From assembly GCA_000827205.1 (NCBI GenBank), contig KN832554.1, positions 1,486,345 through 1,550,344 on the forward strand: a stretch of DNA of 64,000 nucleotides, read 5' to 3'. Shown here in pieces: positions 58,361 through 64,000 of the stretch (positions within the stretch are counted from its first letter, which is position 1; each line of letters starts with the position of its first letter). The notes beneath the pieces were generated by a model. It was not told where the DNA came from, searched no databases, and saw only the letters and a program-made list of their open reading frames with translations. The position numbers were made by a program, and so were the translations under genes. Origin of the DNA: Plicaturopsis crispa FD-325 SS-3 (Eukaryota; Basidiomycota; Agaricomycetes; Amylocorticiales; Amylocorticiaceae).

Positions 58361-61300
58361 TCAAGCGAAAGGAAATTTCGATCGGTCTAACTTAGAAATC
58401 GAAGGAACCGGCGGCACGTTTGGAAGAGGAAGTACAGGGAGCCTAGACGACGGTCGATCTTGGTCGTGTATCACTGCGCAGTTGGAAGAGGGAAAGTTGC
58501 TCAGTAAGCCGTGTATATGGTTGATAGGGAAACACACTTACCAGAGGAAGGTATGCTTGAGAAATCTCGAACCCTTTGCAGCACAAGGCTATCTCGTTTC
58601 TGCGGTACGCGTCGCGGAGCACCGACGGATTTCGAGCGATCGTGGGTGGGCGTTGCTTTCTCAGCCATCGCGTGACGGGACATGGGCACCGATTTGGCTC
58701 GGCTCAGCGCTGACGTGGAGGGTGCGAGATCCTCAGGTGTCGTGGAAAGCCTACGGACATACCCAGCTGGCTTGGTAGAAGAAAGCGGCGGAGGGGGCGG
58801 CATAGACTTCCGCGATTGCGCGGGACTCGATGGGAGGCCATGTGAGGGGAGCGCTTTGTCAACAGGAGTGTCTGTTACGTTGGCTGCAGCAGACATGCGA
58901 GAAAGAGGCCGGGGACCAACGGGTAAAGGTCTAGCATTGGCAATTGATCCTGACCTTGGTCGCGCTCGAGGACCTAGTGGCGCGGGGTCTCTAGCGAACG
59001 AAACTCTATGCGACACTGCATCGGACGGCTCCGAGACGTGGGCAGTATCATCGGGCGTATTCCTACTCCGTAGTTGCGTTGACGGTCTTGTCGGCGGTGT
59101 CCCACTAGGAGTGAAGACATTCCCATCCGGAAATACCAACATATGCAAGTCTATATGTGTCTTCGCTGGTTTGCGGGGCAGACGCATGGGTGAGTTGGAA
59201 GGGTTTACTCTGGACGGAGGTGTTTGTGCCGATCCAGTGCTCGGCTTGGGACGTGACGAAATTATAGGACCTATAATACTGGGCCAGAGCTCGAACGACG
59301 GATATACAGCAGGGTCTGGCAAAAGGTCAGTGATGCTATTAGACGTAGTAGAGTCGTCATGTAAGATACTCACAGAGATCAAACGCCGGGTACACGGCAG
59401 GAAGCTTCATGATGATCGGTCTATTTCTCTCATGCACTTCAATCATCTCGGAATGGTAGATGTCGAAAACCGGATAGACAGCTGGATCTGTGACGTTACA
59501 AATAGGTCGTTAGACATAACGTAGAGCAAGTGGAAGTAGTACTCACAAAGGTCAAACAGCGGATATCTGGGCTGCAATCTGACGGCAATGTCGTCTAAAT
59601 TGTGGCGAGTTTTAGAAGCTTGTTGAGATGCCTCTGTGGACGACGCCACCGCCGGATAGATATTTAAGTGAGGGTAGACACTGGGGTCTGCAGTTCACGA
59701 GACAGTATCATTAGACGGTTGAGTACCGGCGAAATACAGCAAACAAACTCACACAGGTCAAATGTGGGGTAAGTAACACTCAGCCGAATCTGGAGCGTTT
59801 TACGTTCAGCGACGACGTTGTACGGAGCTTGCGGGTAGATGGCATCTAGATTCTTGGGATAGACCGCAGGGTCTAATGAATATGCATCAGACACCTATTC
59901 ACAGTGTATATATTCACGCAAGGACTCACAAAGATCGAAATAGGGATAGCCTGGCTGAGCAAGCTTGACGACTATCGAATCCTGGGAAGGTCTCGACTCA
60001 ACAGCTTTCCGCGATGGAATCTGCGGATATATAGTCTCGAGATTCTTGGGATAGACCGCAGGATCTGATGAACATGGATTAGGTACCTCTTCATATTACA
60101 TATATGCACGCAAGAACTCACACAGATCGAAATAGGGATAGCCCGGTTGAGGAAGCTTGACGACTATCGAATCCTGGGAAGTTCTCGACTCAACAGCTTT
60201 CGATGGAACCTGTGGATATATAGTATCGAGATTCTTGGGATATCCAGCGGGATCTGCGAAGGGGTCAGAAACAGTGACGCTAGCCCAACGATTGACTTAC
60301 AGAGGTCGAAGAAAGGGTAATTCGAAGAAAGCTTGACCACAACAGTAGCTGGAGTCCTCGAGCGAACCAATGAAACCGACGGATAGATTGCCGAAAGATT
60401 GTACGGATAGACTGCTGGGTCTGGGAACAACAATCAGGCTCATCAATAAGGACAACAAAACAGGTGAGCGCTCACAAAGATCGAAGACAGGATACACGTT
60501 TTGGAGCCGTGTGATAACTACCAAGGGCCTTGCAAGGCCCTTGGACGATGCCACCTTTTTCGGTGTACGCTGAGCGGGCATTTGAACGGGAGGATCTGCG
60601 AAGGCCGCTGTTTAGCACCGGAGACAGAACTAAGGACAACGAATTGACATACAAAATACGCTGGTCGTTGACGTGGCCACCTTGGCAGACATACTACTAG
60701 GTGCAGGGTAGATGTCGAAGTGCGGATAGACAGCCGGGTCTATTGACAGCTAGTCAGTAAGTTTTTGAGCACATGATCCGCATAAGCTTACAGATATTGA
60801 ACGCAGGGTAGGATGCGGGGAGGGAGACGGACACCTCATCACTCGTGGATGCATCAGCGCGTACACTGGGGTAAATGCACTTCAGGCTATCCGGGTACGA
60901 CGCGGGATCTTGATATGTTCCGTCAGCCACCGCAGGGGTTCAGAAGCAATCGAGGCACTCACAAAGGTCAAAAGTAGGATACTTGGGTTCGAGCTTAACG
61001 ACGACAGGTGTCAGGCCATCAGGGGAGCTCGTTTCCCAGTGCATAGGTACGGCAGGATACAGATCGAAATGAGGATAGCCCGCGACTGTGCTGGAAGATG
61101 AGCGGGAGTGTTGCCCAGACCGGTCCTCTACCTTGGCGTAAGGCCACACATGCCCCCAAGGGCGCCCTTTCCAGGCATCATAGTAGGGGAAGACGAGACT
61201 CCTGGGTGCACGAGTCTCACGTGGAGCAATGCTGTCGCGATCGAAAGCGCGCTGGCCCGCATCCGGCGTCTGCACATAGAATGGGGTGGTAGGGCTTGGC

Positions 61301-63080
61301 GGGAATGATAGCGGAGCACCCCAGGATGTCGCCGTGGAAGGAGTAGCGGGACGACTCCACTGACCACGAAGACCAAGGTCCACTGACGGTGCGCGGGATA
61401 CTTCGAAAGGCGATGCAGGCCAGGATGCAGGACCCCAGCTGGTGGCTGTCGAGGGCGTAGCCGGTCTGCTGAACGCGTTCCGGTGCCCAATGTCAATCGA
61501 AGGGGGCCGGTAATCACTGTATGCAGGTGACGCAGGCCAGGAAGGCGCACCCCAGCTAGTTGCAGTCGTGGGTGTCACCGGTGCATCGTCCACCATGCGC
61601 ATACCCAAGTCGATGGAGGGAGGTCGGGAGACGTCCGACATCGGGGAGTGAAGATCGTAATCAAATGGCCCAAAAGATGTGCACGTAGTAGGCGTCATAC
61701 CCACAGACCCCTGGTTACGCTGGCCGAGGTGGACAGACAAAACACGGTCTGAGGACATTGGAGAGTACATCTCATCGTAGAAGGGGCCGGCGGATGAGAT
61801 TGACCACTGATAGTCCTCGAGACGTATCTCGATTTCGACATCCTCTATGGCCATGTCATCATCAAGTGTCACGGTGTTAGGCATGTTAGCTGGTTCAAGA
61901 CTCGTCTGCCCTGTGGCAGCCATGGGAGTGGGCGCAACCGAAGAGCTAGCCCGCCAAGTATTAACTCGGCGTTGCAAGTCCTGCCTGGCTGTTTGGGGCT
62001 CGTCCTCCTGGTTGATAGGCCCTAACGTTTGGATCGTCTGCCGAGCATCGACGTGGTCGCCTATTTGAGACAGAGCAGACATAGACTCATAGCGGTCTAC
62101 AAGCGACAATTTCCTCGGGACGCGTCGTAACGTCGTGGAAAGGGTAGCTGGCGCACTGATATTGTGTTCGAGCTCGAATCCGCTTTGGTCTTCAGTGACA
62201 AGTGTTGTCCGGCTGTCGCCTCTCGTGTGAGAGACTGAAGGGGGCTGAGAGGCCACAGACTGTGGGACGTCTACCGGAGCCCTTTGAGCTCCTGTGATCC
62301 AAGAGTCGTACCACCGAGCTTTACGCATATCGATGTCGAATTCGATACGACCACTGATTGGAATTTGAGTCTGAGCGGACGGGGATCTGGCATCGAATAA
62401 ATGGCTCCATAGAAATTGCCATGTCTCATCGGAAACGCGAGGTGTCATGGTCATTCCACCCTCTGTGACGTGGAGGTAGACGCATATGCCTGACGTGCTA
62501 GGGAAATTGAACTCCCTGGCAATAGCAGAAAGTTGGCCGTACATCTTGGATTAAAGCTTTATTAAGCCTGTTATTTTTGCCAAGAGCACAATAAACTTAC
62601 AGTTGGAAAGAGCGGCATCAATATTCCATGAGATAGCCTATGACTAGGGCCAGACGACAATGTGTGACCGAACTGTGCATGTCCCTGCGACACTGAAGTC
62701 GGGGGAATGACGACGACGAACGACTTCGAGCTCCTAGAGCGTTCTCGTGGCTCCCGAAGACCAGAGCTACGGTAGGCGAGCGTTGACACCTTCCGAAAGC
62801 GCGCACCCGGAGAATCGGTATCTGAAGCTGGAGCTGGCTGCATTGGGGTCAAGCGTGGCAACGGAGGGTGCATCATGGGCGCTTCGGGGGCCGAATATTG
62901 CACAAATCCGTTGTCGAATTCCATTGGCAGAGCCGCCTGTACCAAACCGGAGCCCGAAGCCATGTTTGCTTGGCTTGCAAACTCGGAGTCGGTGTCAGGA
63001 GGTGTCAGGGGATGGATAGGCCGAGCACCGACGTCGAAAGGTGAGGGTTTGTGGAAAGGCGAAGCAGTAAGGCGAGACAT
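58361..63080 (-). CDS. Unrecognised protein with a C-terminal array of exon-encoded YPxFDLYPAVYP repeats
   Basis: No named family. My reading has 13 exons, 4,035 nt in total, 1,344 residues. Exon 1 (63080-62601) is Pro/Ser-rich: MSRLTASPFHKPSPFDVGAR. Exon 2 (62544-60963) opens with a folded-looking block, MYGQLSAIAREFNFPSTSGI, CVYLHVTEGGMTMTPRVSDE, TWQFLWSHLFD and ISGRIEFDIDMRKARWYDSW. It then has a disordered part with four or five TPxTATSWG...PASP repeats, and ends with the first YP unit (YPHFDLYPAV...YPTFDL). Nine short exons (117, 87, 120, 120, 132, 135, 120, 141, 114 nt) follow, each a variant of PAVYP-x2-L-x2-IYP...VVKL...YPxFDL. Every join splits a Tyr codon as T|AY. The last two exons give PAVYPSFELWPSI, a Ser/Pro/Arg-rich tail and SISKLDRSKFPFA. 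The total is an exact multiple of three, which supports the model. Function unknown; a repeat-based scaffold is only a guess. Confidence 0.75.
59374..60908 (-). repeat. Array of nine phase-1 symmetric repeat exons
   Basis: Exons read at 60908-60792, 60739-60653, 60595-60476, 60420-60301, 60253-60122, 60064-59930, 59872-59753, 59687-59547 and 59487-59374. Each is a multiple of 3 nt, begins AC or AT (last two bases of a Tyr codon) and ends in a single T before GTGAGT, GTAAG or GTATG. Most end with a YPxFDL segment and start PAVYP or PAGYP. Introns are about 47-65 nt. The two exons at 60253-60122 and 60064-59930 and their downstream introns are nearly alike, marking a recent duplication of a 189-bp unit. 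Confidence 0.85.
61300..61760 (-). repeat. In-gene protein repeat, TPxTATSWG...PASP unit
   Basis: Within exon 2 of the gene above, four to five copies of a unit of about 40 residues occur: a RPPSIDLGMR-type segment, then TPTTATSWGAPSWPASP. The members read VGMTPTTCTSFG, APVTPTTATSWGAPSWPASP, RPATPSTATSWGPASWPASP and RPATPSTATSWGAPLSFPPS. The nucleotide sequence is also repetitive. Likely disordered linker that grew by tandem duplication. Confidence 0.8.
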
Positions 63081-63644
63081 TATACCAGATATGACACCAA
63101 GAAAAGAAAGTCGAAGTAGTCAGGCGCAAGAGTGAACGTGTGCCCGAGCTGTCTAGCAGCTAGTTAAGTATCGTGGCAGTCTACCGTGCCGGTGAGTGGG
63201 TCCTGGAACAAAACAGAGAGGGTGTGAGCATAGACAGACCATGACAGGCATATATATACGATACAGGAGGGGAATGATTGGATCACAAATGCGCTCGCAG
63301 GCCCTGTTTGATGCTAAGGGGGAGGACTCACAGGGCGTCGCTGCGGATACAAGCCCGTCCAGACGAGATAAAAGGCCTGCTTTCGATAGAGAGTGCCGAC
63401 TTCAAGCCAGCAGAAAACAAGAAAAAAGCTGGAGCTGTCGGTGGTCGCTGGCCAAGAAGAACTCTGCGGCGGACGCGACGAGGGTAACCACAGAAACTAC
63501 AGGGGCTGATTTCACCGCATTTGGAATGTATCAGGTTCCGTCTCTCGAGACTCAAGCAAGATCGCGCCGCCGATAATTGACGCGTTTCGCCACGGACCGT
63601 GCACTGCTAGAAAACGTATTCGCCACCTAGATATCGCCCAAATC
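63081..63644. other. Divergent intergenic region (repeat-exon gene / CSN4)
   Basis: About 560 bp between divergent ATGs. A TATATATACGATACA segment near 63251 could be a TATA element. A plus-strand frame at 63196-63576 shows no protein features. Presumably both promoters. Confidence 0.35.
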
Positions 63645-64000
63645 ATGGAGGCAAGGCTCTCACAGATATCAGAACTCAGCCAGAAGGACAAGGCGCCTGC
63701 ATTTCTGTCGCTTCTGTCTGAGGTTTTGTCGAGGCAAGACCAAGCAACGATAGCGCAAGACCTACACCTGCTCGTGGACACAGTAGTCAATCAGGAAAGC
63801 GTGGGTCTCGTCGTGGGCAGACAAGTACTATCTGAACTCGTCAAATATCTCGGAGAAGGGTCCATTCAAGACTCGGATTTACGGAAACGCGTCGTAGAGG
63901 ACACACTCGCCACTGCGCAGCCACGGATTGTTAGCTATGAAGAACAGGTCAGATCTCATCAACTCACCGCCAACTACCTTAGCTGACTTTTGATGTCTAG
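63645..64000 (+). CDS. CSN4: COP9 signalosome subunit 4 (partial, first exon only)
   Basis: PCI-domain subunit of the COP9 signalosome, which removes NEDD8 from cullin ubiquitin ligases. Only exon 1 lies in the window: MEARLSQISELSQKDKAPAF, LSLLSEVLSRQDQATIAQDL, HLLVDTVVNQESVGLVVGRQ, VLSELVKYLGEGSIQDSD and VVEDTLATAQPRIVSYEEQ. VNQESVGLVVGRQVL and QPRIVSYEEQ match the N-terminal region of Csn4 (human VNENVSLVISRQLL and QPRVISFEEQ). The exon ends in phase 0 at 63947. The following intron starts GTCAGATC and reaches an acceptor TCTAG exactly at the window end. The gene continues to the right. Confidence 0.88.

Noticed and set aside
58361-60963. Repeated FDLC motif suggesting a Cys-containing repeat protein
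   Set aside because: The Cys (TGT) comes from reading into the GTGAGT splice donors; after splicing the residue is Tyr (T|AY).

Overview
This window is nuclear DNA from a filamentous basidiomycete, most probably an Agaricomycete. The genes are compact and alternate strands. Nearly all are cut by introns of about 45-70 nt with GT-AG ends. Several families are typical of these fungi: a fungal NACHT-WD40 receptor, RTA1-like and fungal rhodopsin-like membrane proteins, a DUF7704 protein and a Kre9-like GPI protein. I saw no rRNA, tRNA, CRISPR array, transposon or virus-derived element. All exon joins below are my own reading of splice sites and frames; none has been tested against transcripts.

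Layout. 1-8.4 kb, all minus strand: RPL36, casein kinase 2 regulatory subunit, a two-domain fluoride exporter (FEX) and Mediator subunit 17. 8.6-18 kb: a Zn2Cys6 regulator (plus), a gene-poor gap, a Kre9/Knh1-like GPI protein (minus), ESCRT-III Vps24 (plus) and NAD-isocitrate dehydrogenase subunit 1 (plus). 18.5-28 kb: an Ssd1/Dis3L2-like RNB protein (plus), a BTB protein (minus), an Rpr2/Rpp21-like RNase P/MRP subunit (plus) and an RTA1-family membrane protein (minus). 28.5-35 kb: a small unknown gene back to back with VID27, a DUF7704 membrane protein and 3-ketosphinganine reductase. 35-40 kb: a large NACHT-WD40 STAND protein. 40-46 kb: RPL5, an RBM42-like RRM protein, verprolin and protein disulfide isomerase. 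46.8-54.7 kb: a rhodopsin-like membrane protein, TCTP, UTP15 and CTNNBL1. 55-63 kb: a multi-pass membrane protein with a long disordered tail, then an unrecognised gene built from repeated exons. The window ends inside the first intron of COP9 signalosome subunit 4.

Most genes are housekeeping: translation and ribosome biogenesis (RPL36, RPL5, UTP15, TCTP, RNase P/MRP subunit), splicing-linked proteins (CTNNBL1, RBM42), transcription (MED17), protein folding and traffic (PDI, VPS24, VID27), actin (verprolin), cell wall and translation control (SSD1, Kre9-like) and sphingolipid synthesis (TSC10, with an RTA1-family protein about 5 kb away).

The most unusual object is the gene at 58361-63080. 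Its C-terminal half is an array of short exons, each a multiple of 3 nt and each starting and ending inside a Tyr codon. They encode variants of a PAVYP...YPxFDL unit, and at least one exon-intron unit was duplicated recently. I know of no described function for it.
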